NCBI RefSeq assembly: GCF_964340395.1
Contig: NC_135567.1
Coordinates: 2,793,109 to 2,857,108 of the forward strand
DNA from: Glandiceps talaboti
Taxonomy: Eukaryota > Hemichordata > Enteropneusta > Spengelidae
Reading direction: 5' to 3'
DNA length: 64,000 nt
Shown here: piece after piece, positions 1 through 13,327 of the stretch
Numbering within the stretch: position 1 is the first letter of the stretch
How the letters are laid out: each line of letters begins with the position of its first letter
Notes under the pieces: generated by a model
The model's database searches: none
Told to the model about the DNA's origin: nothing
Seen by the model: the letters and a program-made list of their open reading frames with translations, nothing else
Made by a program: the position numbers and the translations under genes

Positions 1-96
1 AATAACGATTGAACAAGCAATATGATGGTAACCTTATCAATGCCTTACAATAACGATTGAACAATCAATATGATGCTAACCTTACCAATGCCTTAC
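1..96. repeat. 48-bp tandem duplication
   Basis: Two adjacent 48-bp copies beginning AATAACGATTGAACAA (1 and 49) differ at a few positions. No coding frame is associated. The array may start left of the window. Confidence 0.85.
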
Positions 97-98
97 AA

Positions 99-1002
99 AA
101 TTGGCAAACTAGACAACAGCAAACATAGCAATGTGTTGATTATGTTGCAAATTACATAATGTAAAACATGAGCAGATGTGTAAATAGATCACAAATTGTA
201 TAGAGGATAAACTGTACATGTTCGTTAAGGTTCTATTGGTCAAATAATTGAACTCTGTTTATTTCCAAATTAAAAAATATCATGCAGGATATATCTACAA
301 TAAATACATAGAAGTGTCACCTTGCCAAGAAAAATAACAACATGTGAATATACTTTGATATGGAAAGACAAAGTATGAAAATAAAGCATTGCATACTTAC
401 AGAGAAATTCAAAGTACACTTTGTAAGTAGAAGATATGAGAACAAATACAAATACTCATGATGTCATCCAATGAAGACATCTGATTATATTCAATGGTTT
501 AGACAGGTGTGGATGTCACGTTTCCATACATGCATTTTCACCTAATAAACCATAGAGAGAAATAGAAATACATGTCAAAGAATACAATATATGTCTTAGA
601 GAAGACACACAGGGATCGTTATATCTACATACAAAATATGATAACTCATAATCAAACTGATATATTATTTCAAAATGTGGTCAAAAACGTTTTTTCCATG
701 GTTTCCACTAAAAATGATTTAGACCTGGAATCATGTGGAAACAAAAGAGTGAATAATTACCAATGAGATCATAAATAGGTCTATGGATTTGTTTTATAAT
801 TATAACCCTGGTACATATACCTGCACTGAAAAGTGTTTTACATATCATTGAAATACTTCCTGTAAGTAAGAAATGTACATAAATAATTGAAATGAAATTG
901 TTGATATCAATTGTAATTAATATACTCGTCAACATTTTCTATTTTTGTATCGTTTGTACTTAATTTTTCTTTATTAACAATTAATTGTATTTTCATAATA
1001 AC
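99..1002. other. Non-coding stretch, nothing recognised
   Basis: AT-rich sequence. The only open frames are short and carry no recognisable domain or codon pattern. A diverged partial copy of the 113-bp unit that starts at 1003 is visible at about 885-1000. Confidence 0.5.
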
Positions 1003-1221
1003 ATAATTGGAAATGAAATTGTTGATACTAACTAAATGTGTCTTAACAAAGCTCATCAATATTTTCCATTTTATGTGTCGTTAGTACTAACAATTTATAG
1101 TATTTTCATAATAACATAATTGGAAATGAAATTGTTGATTCTAACTAAATGTGTCTTAACAAAGCTCATCAATATTTTCCATTTTATGTGTCGTTAGTAC
1201 TAACAATTTATAGTATTTTCA
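1003..1221. repeat. 113-bp tandem duplication
   Basis: The unit starting ATAATTGGAAATGAAATTGT recurs exactly 113 bp later (1003 and 1116), almost unchanged. A third, older copy precedes it. Confidence 0.85.
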
Positions 1222-1325
1222 TACTTAATCACAACATTTAAAACAGAAAGCCTCAAAGTACTCAGTTGAACATTTTATATGGAATATAAATTACAGTTTT
1301 AAAAATGGGAAAATATAATATTCAT

Positions 1326-1495
1326 GGTGACAGTGTTATCTTTGTCAGCAATGATGAATGTGTATTTGTAAGACTTTCACGCTTATCAATTGTTATTTTT
1401 ATCTTAACTAGGTGACAGTGTTATCTTTGTCAGCAATGATGAATGTGTATTTGTAATACTTTCACGTTTATCAATTGTTATTTTTATCTTAACTA
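1326..1495. repeat. 85-bp tandem duplication
   Basis: The block starting GGTGACAGTGTTATC occurs at 1326 and again at 1411 with only a couple of differences, so this is a recent direct duplication. Confidence 0.85.
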
Positions 1496-2750
1496 GGTTA
1501 TTACTTTGTTATTATTCATTGACAAAACTTAATCAATGTTGAATTTTATTAAGATCAGATATTACAAGTTGCCATGGTAACATGATATTATTGTAATGGA
1601 GATTTCAAACAAATATTGATACTGTAATACTTAAACTCTAAGCTCTTTTTATTCATGTTTTATGTAGTTTTGGGTTTGTAAAGGTTTGAATTTGCTTGAT
1701 TTATAAATAAAAATGGTTGTGGATAACACTTTCCTGTCTATATTGTTATACATTAATACCTGATATATTGACTAGGTTGGAATGTTCATTTGAAATTGTA
1801 CCTTAGAGGGGATCAACTTGAGACTTTCAAGCAATAATGTATGGCACGGATTTCTTGCCGGAGTTCCATTGCATTGTGTTTTATTGTTTGATGTTGTACA
1901 TCCAAGAAATCCTCGCCACTAAAAGCTTGGTTTGATCTTTTGGTTTGTCTTTATTTTCTATTCAATGAAGGAAGCCATGAGAGAGAGAAAAAAAAAGATA
2001 TATAATTTTCTTAAACGGTTGATCGTACATACTTGGATATAATACTGATTGTTCTTAAAGTTCACTTTTTTTAAGACGTGGATGTAACAGCTGATAGACT
2101 TGAATAATAGATTATCATCTTACAATGGGAAATACTTTATACAATGTTCTACTGGTTATTGGACTTTACTACACACAGGATAGGACAGGATTCCTAAATT
2201 TTGGAAAATTGCCACAAAATGTTAATTCTAGCAAAATTGGCTAAAGATTAATCTAATATTCGGTGCATAGATGTTTCTTTAGGTTTATAGAAGAGTAGGT
2301 TGGATTATTTCATGGGTATAATTAAAATGTTTACGTCCTCATTACGTTCCCACATAGATATACCACACTGCATAATTACCCCAATAATCTGGGGAGGGAG
2401 GTTTTTTATTATGTCATCGATATAATTGAAATGTGTACCCCCTCCTTCCACTCCCAAATAAAAAAGACGACACGCTGCACAATGACACTGTGACAATAAT
2501 CTATAATAAATGAATCAGACCATATTGACCCCTATTCAGAACAAGTGACCTTACAAACACCTGAGTATAATAAAGGACCAATCTATAGGGCATCAGAAAT
2601 CTACCAGCATACTTGCATTGAATCACCATGATATTCTATTGACCATACTGAAACTATGTACTTTGAACGGGTAGTGAAGGAAGACGTTTACATCAGGGCA
2701 ATAAACCATTATAATAACGATACAATCCTCTCAAAAATATCAACACTTAT
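1496..2750. other. Non-coding stretch, nothing recognised
   Basis: No reading frame longer than about 60 codons and no repeat family that I could match elsewhere in the window. Confidence 0.45.
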
Positions 2751-2753
2751 GCT

Positions 2754-2821
<68 letters not shown>
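2751..2821. repeat. (CTTT)n microsatellite
   Basis: About 17 uninterrupted CTTT units. Confidence 0.95.
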
Positions 2822-2870
2822 AATCATGTATGTCTGTCCATCCGTCCGCCCCTCTGCCCACCCAGCCGTT

Positions 2871-2905
2871 CCGTATGTATGTCTGTCTGTCTGTATATAT
2901 GTATG

Positions 2906-2939
<34 letters not shown>

Positions 2940-2951
2940 TGTATGTATGTA

Positions 2952-3000
<49 letters not shown>
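2871..3000. repeat. (GTAT)n/(GTCT)n compound microsatellite
   Basis: Alternating blocks of GTAT and GTCT tetranucleotides. Open frames across it on both strands are artefacts of the 4-bp period. Confidence 0.95.
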
Positions 3001-3001
<1 letters not shown>

Positions 3002-3450
3002 AACATTTATAAACATATGTTACACCCAATCTGAGAAATTGCCCAATTCATGAAATGGGTAGGTAACTTTACTCAGTTCATGAAATACTCAATCGTGTTG
3101 CCTAGGTTATGAAGTGGATATTGTAAGATATGCCTAGTACATGAAATGAGCATCTTTTATAGGACACACACAAAAAAGATACGAATCAAACAACTTTATT
3201 ATCATGTATTTACAAACATGTCACTTCGCAAGTCTTCTTTTATTAAAATTCAGTGTAGCTTGTGTTTTTAATAGAGTTCGATAATCAACACCCCAGTTCA
3301 AAACTCTTTCCCCAAAAATTTAATTTGGCCTCTTTTAGATCGTAATCTATACTCTCATTTGCATAAGGTTGACCATTCCATGAACTGGGCAAAGTTACAT
3401 GTACATTTCATGAATTGGGCAGTTTCACGGATTGGGTGTAAAATATGTTT
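3001..3450. other. Diverged internal repeats around ATGAA(C/A)TGGGC motifs
   Basis: Phrases of the type CATGAA(C/A)TGGGCA recur near 3050, 3110, 3380 and 3412 in both orientations, so a small decayed repeat is likely. There is no coding evidence. Confidence 0.3.
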
Positions 3451-3467
3451 ATGTGTGTGTGTGTGTG

Positions 3468-3503
<36 letters not shown>
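3450..3503. repeat. (GT)n(CTGT)n microsatellite
   Basis: A GT dinucleotide run followed by CTGT tetranucleotides. Confidence 0.9.
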
Positions 3504-3628
3504 GTGTTTGTGTGTGCATATATAAATGTATGTTTTACCTTGCAAGTTGGTACCGTTTCTATATTCAAATAACAAATTAGATGCATACATAATACATGTT
3601 CAATATGGAACAATGCTAACTATTCGCG

Positions 3629-3753
3629 TACGTACGTACGTACATACATACACACACACATACATACATACATACATACATACATACACACATACATACA
3701 TACATACATACATACATACATACATACATACATACATACATACAGTACATACA

Positions 3754-3787
<34 letters not shown>

Positions 3788-3900
3788 CATACATACATAC
3801 ATACATACAGTACATACATACATACATACATACATACATACATACAGTACATACATACATACATACATACATACATACATAGATACATACATACATACAG
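3629..3900. repeat. (CATA)n microsatellite, about 270 bp
   Basis: A long CATA/TACA array with regularly placed CAGTA interruptions (3743, 3808, 3844, 3897). The interruptions show that larger blocks of the array have been duplicated. All frames across it are spurious. Confidence 0.95.
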
Positions 3901-4509
3901 TTTACACACAAATGTTGACGCACATGTTCTTTCTTTGTAACCGATGATAATTTTGTTTGGAGTGGTGATCCTGAAATGTGGCGTTGTTTGTCTGTTTATT
4001 CGATGATTTTGACATAAAAGTTAAAAATTGCGTTCCAGATATAGCCATAAGAATATACTTTGTCTTATACACAGTTGAAGAAAAATACAATTTTCATTTT
4101 AATCATGAATGTATTAGTAATGCGTCCATGTTGGAATAAAACAATTGTCCACTCAATCATGTAACTGTTTGATTGTCCCCAGCTAATAACATATGTCATA
4201 TGGATCGAGTCAATGTGTGTGAAGTGTGTTTCGTGAGCTCGGACAAATTTTGTCTCTTGTCTGCGGAGTAAAGAAAACACATGACAGTTTGTTGTGGTTT
4301 CTCTTTTGGTTTGTGGATAGTAATGTTGTTAGGTTTTCCTTTTGAAACGTTTATTTGTGTACCCGAAAAAGGGGTGTTTTTCTATTGGATGGAAAGACAA
4401 ACAGGTTACTAGCCGTGAAACGTAGCTTTGCTTTTGTTGTCTGTAACGGTAGATAGTGAACATAGTAAAACATGTTGCTTTTCAGCTTACAGGTTATCCG
4501 GTATGGCCT

Positions 4510-4880
4510 AATAAACAATATGTGGGTCCGGTTACCCGACCCCACTTAGTTTTTCACAGGCGACCCTAAACTTTTTTCTTACATATTCGAGAAAGAAAAT
4601 ACAATCGCAAAGATTGTGAAGCCTCGCTAGAAATAGTTGATGCGGAAACTGACATCAACTTAAAAAGACAATATAAAACTATTCTTCCAATCTGCAATGG
4701 CTATACATATGATGGGAAGAAACCAATAACAGAGACAACTTGGAAAACAAGGGAAACAGAAGTACCTGAACTAGACAGACATGTAAAAATAAAATATAAT
4801 AAAGTATATTTAAAAATATACCTACCCCACCTATTCTAAAATTGAGCGTAATTGGAACCACACAATTTTTTTTAGGCCTA
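4510..4880 (-). repeat. Dispersed repeat family 'GGTTCC', copy 1
   Basis: This region is the reverse complement of sequence at 32870-33225, and part of it matches 31440-31625. Shared phrases are GTCTTTTTAAGTTGATGTCA and GTGGGGT(C)GGGT. The ends carry an imperfect inverted TGGTTCC/GGAACC, as expected of a small DNA transposon derivative. It is non-coding. Confidence 0.6.
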
Positions 4881-6860
4881 ACGTCTATGTGGAGTGTTGT
4901 TGCATATGTGAGAAGTTGGTTAAGTAAAGAAGTAGTCGTTTTAAGACAGTGATCTAGTACATTACAGTCATGTAAGGGTGAATTGGGTGAAATAGGAGAG
5001 GGTTGTGAACAATGAGTGTGGATAAAAATGGGAGGGGGCACAAGTATTTGACTATCAAGGGGGGCTGTGACGTGATCTCTATGTCACTGTATAATTGCAG
5101 GAGCAGTTATATACCTTGTCGTTGCTTAGCGACAACGTTGCACAATGTCTACCGTATGTTTAATCATAAGACAGTCAATTGACAAGGGAATGTGTCTGTG
5201 TGTGTTTGTGTATGCGTGCGTGTGTGTGTCATTATCTTTCCTTTCCGTATACTCATCATAACAAAACCAATTAAAGTCACGTGATATAAAATACAGAAGG
5301 ATTATTTCTAAATTGCGCAGGAAACTGTCATCCCCAAAGGACACTGTAAAATTTTAGCACAAACCATATAACAACTGAATTCATGGACAGTTTTACCATT
5401 AATGTATTCTGGTGTATTCAGTCGAGGAGTTGTATCGTGCACTATCTTGGAGTTGACCAGCGATGTAATTTGAATATTATGTAATTCATATCCAATTCTA
5501 CGGCGGCCCACAGGTGACAGACGAAAACTAAATTTGTGCTATAAATTGATTTTTGAGGGCAAAATATTTAATAAAAGCATAACACTTTTATTTCATATGA
5601 CAAAACATTAATTTCTTAGGTCAATATAGGAATATCAAAGCAAAGAACTACAATTTCTGTGACAAATAAATTCTTCAGAAAATTAATTTGCGAAACGAAA
5701 ATTTTTATTCGTGTGGCCCAAACTTTATTTTCGCGTGATAACATTTAAATTGCGGGATAAAATGTTCAATTGTTGGTGCAATGTTTGAAACATTAGAACT
5801 GTTTTTTCTAAAGTTTTCTAACAAGACTTAAAATACCTCATTGCAAACTATTAATCCTTAGAGCAGTACACCAAGTTTTCGTGAAAAAACTCTAAATTTG
5901 TGTAAAAAGAATTTAAATGTCAAGCCGGGATATGAATTTAAGTCCATTACAATCTTATACTCTGACTGCAGAAACAACATTTGTCACCATACAACCTCCT
6001 TTTCTTATCGACGAGATTTACTTAACACAGGATGCAACATTAATGTTTGGGGATAAAAACTAACATTACTAAACACAAACTACAGCCTATGTTGAAACAA
6101 ATGAGAGACCACACCAATTTTAACATTGATGACTATGTACAACAAGGCGTGAAAACATTGACTAGGGTGTTTTGGGATTTATTAGTAACCACAATAGTAT
6201 GTGATCATGTTATTTTCATAACATAAAAATCTTATGAGAACTGAATAAACTGTTAGTCATTCAAAATGATTCAGTAGCTGAAATATTAGATGTATTGTTT
6301 TGGAAATAAATGCAAACACCTCAGATCATAAAGTTACAGACTGTGTCTCTTTAAGATAGCAACAACCTCCACAGGAAAATACTCGACAAATAAGATGAAT
6401 AATAGTATACATGACATGTACTTGATTATGACAAAAGGTCAAGTACCTCTCAATTGTGGGGGTCAAAGTTCAAATCAAATCACATTACATCATAACCATC
6501 ATTAATTGCTAAAAGCGAAACTATTAGCATATTAAAATCTTGGATAATACCTGCATTGATCTGCATTGCTATCATTTTTTTCATTATATGATTCTCTGCA
6601 TAAACATTTCTCCACAATCAATGCATACAATTCCAACACACATTATTCACTGTACAAAACTTTTAACGTATTAACCTTTACCCTTTGAACTTAGCACGAG
6701 TGATTCTAGCAGCCATATTGAAAGCAACTAGAATGTAGTGGTATAGGGAAGATATGAGGATTTAAGGTGTTGTCCTCTGAAGGTATATGCAAGCATTGCA
6801 TGATGGTCTAGCTCGGTTGTCGTGTAATATGACCATCTATTTGACAATATTTGATTCTGT
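4881..6860. other. Non-coding stretch, nothing recognised
   Basis: AT-rich, with no convincing exon, RNA gene or repeat. A short (GT)n run lies near 5190-5230. Confidence 0.45.
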
Positions 6861-7288
6861 GGTAGACTAGTTCCAGACAGGGACAGTATTATGTAATTAA
6901 ATAGAATCATCTTAATCCAAGTCTAGTCAAGGTCCCAATGAAAGGTGTCAAGTGTGTTTGAATGTCATGGTGAGCGAAGAACAAAGGATTCATGTCAGTA
7001 ATAATCCATCACAAATTGACAGGCTGTCATCATCACTACTTGATACATTTGATATTTTGTCTATCGAAGGAATTTAGAACGTAATAATGATATGCAAATG
7101 CTTAACTCCTCCTCCAGTCTATTTAAACTAACATCACGTGGGGGCACAAGGGTGCCATCATGTTTATATGAACCCTGTGGGAGGGGCACAGAATTATGTG
7201 CAATTATTGGGGACCTTGACTTGACTGGGATTAAGATGAAGTATTTAATATGTAATACTGTCCCTGTCTGGAACTTGACTAATTCTAC
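6861..7288. repeat. Inverted-repeat (foldback) element
   Basis: The left arm (6861-6936) is the reverse complement of the right arm (7209-7288) over about 76 bp with a few mismatches. Shared core phrases are CCTGTCTGGAAC and the reverse of CAAGGTCCC. The loop is about 270 bp. This looks like a foldback or MITE-type element and has no coding capacity. Confidence 0.7.
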
Positions 7289-7427
7289 CGTAAAACAAAG
7301 TGGTGTACAAATGTCTCACATAGCATGTTACCATTGTGTCAGGTTTGGTTGAAATCAGTTGGTGTATGTCAGAGAGATGAGGATGCATGCATGGATGCAC
7401 ATACAGATGGCACTGAACATAATAACA

Positions 7428-7534
7428 CCCTACAGGTGGAGCCCAACATGCATAATAGCACCCTCTAGGTGGAGCCCAACATAATAGTGCCCTCTAGGTG
7501 GAGCCAAACATAATAGCACCCTTCAGGTGGAGCC
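7428..7534. repeat. About 28-bp short tandem repeat
   Basis: Four imperfect copies of a unit containing CATAATAGCACCCTCTAGGT, followed by sequence seen once. Confidence 0.75.
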
Positions 7535-7858
7535 CATTGGGGGCTAAAATTTTTACTGAACCTGACTTCAAGTTGTGCTAAATGTGCAGAAATACATGCA
7601 TTTTATATATTACATATGTTAACCTTGTGCAGCATCCATTGCATTAGCTGCCCCCCCCCCCCCCCCATTTCTGTTTCAATTCACTCAAATAAGCCTACAC
7701 TGTACTCAATAATTTTGAAATTTACATCATTTCTTTAATTTTATAGAAAAACACAGAAAACTAACTGCAGACAAATGCAGACAAAATAAGTATTTTATAA
7801 ATTCTATAGTTAAGTCAATAGCAGACAAGAATGCTCTATTTGCAATATCTGTCTTTTG
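7535..7858. other. 3' flank of gene A, non-coding
   Basis: Contains a poly-C run (about 7649-7667). Nothing else is recognised. Confidence 0.4.
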
Positions 7859-8305
7859 TAAGTGAAAGTCTTAACAAGGAGTATTGTTATGTAGTAAAAG
7901 AACAGCTTTATGTGCCAAGTACAAGGTCAATACTGGAACAATGTCTTGTATGTGAAAGTCTTAACAAGGAGTATTGTTATGTAGTAAAAGAACAGCTTTA
8001 TGTGCCAAGTACAAGGTCAATACTGGAACAATGTCTTGTATGTGAAAGTCTTAACAAGGAGTATTGTTATGTAGTAAAAGAACAGCTTTATGTGCCAAGT
8101 ACAAGGTCAATACTGGAACAATGTCTTGTATGTGAAAGTCTTAACAAGGAGTATTGTTATGTAGTAAAAGAACAGCTTTATGTGCCAAGTACAAGGTCAA
8201 TACTGGAACAATGTCTTGTATGTGAAAGTCTTAATAAGGAGTATTGTTATGTAGTAAAAGAACAGCTTTATGTGCCAAGTACACGGTTAATACTGGAACA
8301 ATGTC
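7859..8305. repeat. 90-bp minisatellite, five copies, made from the 3' end of gene A
   Basis: Units begin at 7861, 7951, 8041, 8131 and 8221. The unit at 8221-8305, read on the minus strand, is the last part of gene A's terminal exon including its stop codon (8231-8233). The other four units lie beyond the stop and are nearly identical to one another. On the minus strand each would encode the same C-terminal segment and a TAA stop. The 165-codon plus-strand frame across the array arises only because 90 is divisible by three. Confidence 0.95.
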
Positions 8306-8587
8306 AAAGTGTGCATACGGATAAATAGTTTGTCCTAATTCAACAAATTGATACAAGAAATGGGATTTTTGAAATGGTGGGTCCTCTAAAATACATGTCT
8401 TTGTCCTCTGTATCAACTGTTTCCAAACATGCCCTCTTGATAGAAGTATACCATCTGTACCACATAATGAGATACCATACATGACATAGTAATCATCAGT
8501 GATAAAACGAGCATCTTTAGCAGCTGCCATAAATTGATAAACCATCTGTGGGTAGCTACGGTCCATTTGAGTATGATCCCTTTTATT
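8231..8587 (-). CDS. Gene A exon 5 (terminal)
   Basis: 357 bp from acceptor actttcag to the TAA at 8231-8233. It opens NKRDHTQMDRSYPQMVYQF. The conserved core with copy B includes YPQ(M/L)V-QF, YG(I/V)S-CGT-GILLSR-HV and a leucine-rich end. The final ~70 bp of the exon are the first unit of the 90-bp minisatellite that continues past the stop. Confidence 0.85.
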   Translation of the reverse strand, partial: NKRDHTQMDRSYPQMVYQFMAAAKDARFITDDYYVMYGISLCGTDGILLSRGHVWKQLIQRTKTCILEDPPFQKSHFLYQFVELGQTIYPYAHFDIVPVLTVYLAHKAVLLLHNNTPY

Positions 8588-11500
8588 CTGAAAGTGAGAA
8601 CAGTAAAAGAGTCAACAAAATGCAAATTTTACAATGACCTTCTACCAACTACATCTCTTAGCCTGTCTCAAGCTGTGCTGAAAAATTTACTTTCAGCAAG
8701 TTTTTCTATTGATCACAGTGTAATCTTTCACTCCCTGATGTTTCATTATAAACAAATTTTTGATAAGACCAAGGCTGGCTTGTCACTAGATTAGATATCC
8801 CACAGTGTTGATATCCTGAAGACTCTACTTAAAACTCCAAGGGTGAAATTTACACTAAATGGGAACTTGCAAACACGCCATGTTGAATTTGCATCAAGGG
8901 AAATGTGATAATAAATACTAATCAATTAGTATTGTAAACAGTGTTTATAAATTGTTTGCAACCACGAATGATCAATTCATAATTACCCTGACCATTGTGG
9001 GAGGTGTTTTTATCAGTAGCTCCAGATAAGGTATTACGATAACCACATATAATCCCATAGTCCTTTGCATCTGAGCATGCCCAGTGTGGATTGCAAGTTA
9101 CATATTAAACATCAAGGAATGAAAGATTATACTGTCATCAATAGAGAACTTAATCCTAGTAGGTAGATAAGCTAAGGGATACAGTTGGTAGAAGATTGTT
9201 GTAATAATACATGTAGATACCACATATACATGTAGATAATCCTCTCTGACATTGAAATAGTCAAAGAGAATCAGAACACTTATTTATTCAATAAAAATAC
9301 ATTGATGGTATGTATCATGGGTATGTACATGTATTACATATATATCCATAGTTAACAACACTAAGGGATGTATTACATAGACATACTCTTGTGTGATATA
9401 CATCGATAGTTAACAATACTAAGGGGTGTATTACATAGACATACTCTTGTGTGATATACATCCATAGTTAACAATACTAAGGGATGTATTACATAGACAT
9501 ACTCTTGTGTGATATACATCCATAGTTAACAATACTAAGGGATGTATTACATAGACATACTCTTGTGTGATATACATCCATAGTTAACAATACTAAGGGA
9601 TGTATTACATAGACATACTCTTGTGTGATATACATCCATAGTTAACAACACTAAGGGGTATATTACATAGACATACTCTTGTGTGATATACATCCATAGT
9701 TAACAATACTAAGGGATGTATTACATAGACATACTCTTGTGTGATATACATCCATAGTTAACAATACTAAGGGATGTATTACATAGACATACTCTTGTGT
9801 GATATACATCCATAGTTAACAATACTAAGGGGTGTATTACATAGACACGCTCTAGTGTGATATACATCCATAGTTAACAATACTATGGGATGTATTACAT
9901 AGACATACTCTTGTGTGATATACATCCATAGTTAACAATACTAAGGGATGTATTACATGGACATACTCTAGTGTGATATACCGGTACATCCATAGTTAAC
10001 AATACTAAGGGATGTATTACATAGACATACTCTTGTGTGATATACATCCATAGTTAACAATACTAAGGGATGTATTACATAGACATACTCTTGTGTGATA
10101 TACATCCATAGTTAACAATACTAAGGGATGTATTACATAGACATACTCTTGTGTGATATACATCCATAGTTAACAATACTATGGGATGTATTACATAGAC
10201 ATACTCTTGTGTGATATACAAATTTACAATGTACATGTACATCCATGCTTGGCCATAAAAGGGAAATATTTTTCCCTGCTAATAACTATCTCATGACGTA
10301 TCTTCAGATGTTTGGTTGTTATCGAAACCACATGTCAACAGTAAGTACTTTGCAAAATTGACAGCATCACCCTTTTACAGCCAATTTACCAATTTGGTTT
10401 TTATCAGTTTTATAAACTGTAAACAATCCAATGTTGATATCCTTATCATACCAAGTATTGGGTCATACATACATGTATAGAACCTCACAGAATCTGCACT
10501 AAGCTGTTGACATCATTAGTGCTAGGATGACTGAGAAGTAGCCATGTACATGTACCAGACAAATAACTCAAAGCCTCATAACAGGTTTTAATATACCACG
10601 ATCCTACTCCATGGCTTTGACAAACATCCCTGTAAACTATATTATATGGATGGTTCATATCTGCAAATCTATACAAAGACTGTTCACACATATCCCTGTA
10701 TCGAAAATATGTATGGTACACTTAGTACACAGTTGTGCTAATCCATTTACATTGAACAACTAACTGAATGGTGGAATCAAAGCCTGTAACAGTACTTGTC
10801 TTTATGTCTGATCAGCATTGTTCACAACTTGTATGTGGCTGTATGAAATACCTCTATTACAGCAATACTTACATAGTTGGTACATGGCTGTATGAAATAC
10901 CTCTGTTACAGCAATACTTACATAGCTGGTACATGGCTGTATGAAATACCTCTATTACAGCAATGCTTACATAGCTGGTACATGGCTGTATGAAATACCT
11001 CTGTTACAGCAATACTTACATAGCTGGTACATGGCTGTATGAAATACCTCTATTACAGCAATGCTTACATAGCTGGTACATGGCTGTATGAAATACCTCT
11101 GTTACAGCAATGCTTACATAGCTGGTACATGGCTGTATGAAATACCTCTGTTACAGCAATGCTTACATAGCTGGTACATAGCTGTATGAAATACCTCTGT
11201 GACAACAATGCTTACATAGCTGGTACATGGCTGTATGAAATACCTCTGTTACAGCAATACTTACATAGCTGGTACATGGCTGTATGAAATACCTCTGTTA
11301 CAGCAATGCTTACATAGCTGGTACATGGCTGTATGAAATACCTCTGTTACAGCAATGCTTACATAGCTGGTACATGGCTGTATGAATTACCTCTGTTACA
11401 GCAATGCTTACATAGCTGGTACATGGCTGTATGAATTACCTCTGTTACAGCAATGCTTACATAGCTGGTATATGGCTGTATGAAATACCTCTGTTACAGC

Positions 11501-12328
11501 AATACTTACATAGCTGGTACATGGCTGTATAAAATACCTCTGTTACAGCAATGCTTACATAGCTGGTACATGGCTGTATGAAATACCTCTGTTACAGCAA
11601 TACTTACATAGCTGGTACATAGCTGTATGAAATACCTCTGTTACAGCAATGCTTACATAGCTGGTACATGGCTGTATGAAATACCTCTGTTACAGCAATG
11701 CTTACATAGCTGGTACATGGCTGTATCAAATACCTCTGTTACAGCAATGCTTACATAGCTGGTACATGGCTGTATGAAATACCTCTGTTACAGCAATACT
11801 TACATAGCTGGTACATGGCTGTATGAAATACCTCTGTTACAGCAATGCTTACATAGCTGGTACATGGCTGTATGAAATACCTCTGTTACAGCAATGCTTA
11901 CATAGCTGGTACATGGCTGTATGAAATACCTCTGTTACAGCAATGCTTACATAGCTGGTACATAGCTGTATGAAATACCTCTGTGACAACAATGCTTACA
12001 TAGCTGGTACATGGCTGTATGAAATACCTCTGTTACAGCAATACTTACATAGCTGGTACATGGCTGTATGAAATACCTCTGTTACAGCAATGCTTACATA
12101 GCTGGTACATGGCTGTATGAAATACCTCTGTTACAGCAATGCTTACATAGCTGGTACATGGCTGTATGAATTACCTCTGTTACAGCAATGCTTACATAGC
12201 TGGTACATGGCTGTATGAATTACCTCTGTTACAGCAATGCTTACATGCTTACATATATATCTGGTACTTTGGCCATGGGAAGTACTTTTGTTACACCAAT
12301 GGTCATATACATACAAAATGTATGAATG

Positions 12329-12359
<31 letters not shown>

Positions 12360-13292
12360 GTACGTAGGTACGTACCGGTACATACATACGCACACACACA
12401 CACACACACAGGCATGTACGTACATACATACGTATACATGTGTACATATGGGCTCATTTAAAGAAAGAAAACATACCTCTGTTGTTGTTAGCACTTTACT
12501 CTCAAAACGTTTTCCCATGCCAGAAAGATAATGGTTGACTTGTACTTCCACATCACATTGTACAGATCTTTGTTCTTTGCATGTTTCAAATTGTCTTATT
12601 GTTGCCCCCCTCAATCTAAAAAATAAAATAAAGAGGCCATCGTAAGACATTTTTCTCATAATTATTAAAATTTAATTTTTATTGTGATTAAATAGAAAAT
12701 ACAAACAATATACATGTAGGTAAATTTAAGATCACATTTACAAAAGTTTACAGCAAACCATGAAACTTCATTTATGACATACAATAGCTGTGATAGGAAA
12801 CACAAGTCTTCAGACACTGAGATGTTTATCAAAGGTGAGACTGGAGGGGTTGTCCTAAACGAGGAACGGTGTTAATTTTATGAGCTTGTGTGACATTGCA
12901 ATTGTGTGACCATTCCTATCTTATATCAAACAACCATTATAAAATAAATAGCACCAATGGCATTGCAGCACAACTGTACAGTTTTTAATAATGTTTACCC
13001 ACATGGTGAGCCATGCTAGGTATAGGTGTTCATAAATGTTTATCCAGTTGCCTATCCAACCATGTTGTTATCTTTACCATATACAGATCATTTTGATGTT
13101 GCTATGGGAATTTGCTTGTTGCTAGACTTATTTAAATTGGCATACATTTGTTTATTCACTTAGCTATAAATCCCTGTTGTTGTTCAAAGCAAAATGATTG
13201 CATCACACACATACATACACACTATACAAACACACAAACACACACACACACAGGCATACAGACAGAATGACAGACACACAGTCTGACAGAAT

Positions 13293-13327
<35 letters not shown>

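Noticed and set aside
7831-8328. 165-codon plus frame with five identical 30-residue repeats
   Set aside because: Antisense shadow of the 90-bp array; the minus strand carries the real exon.
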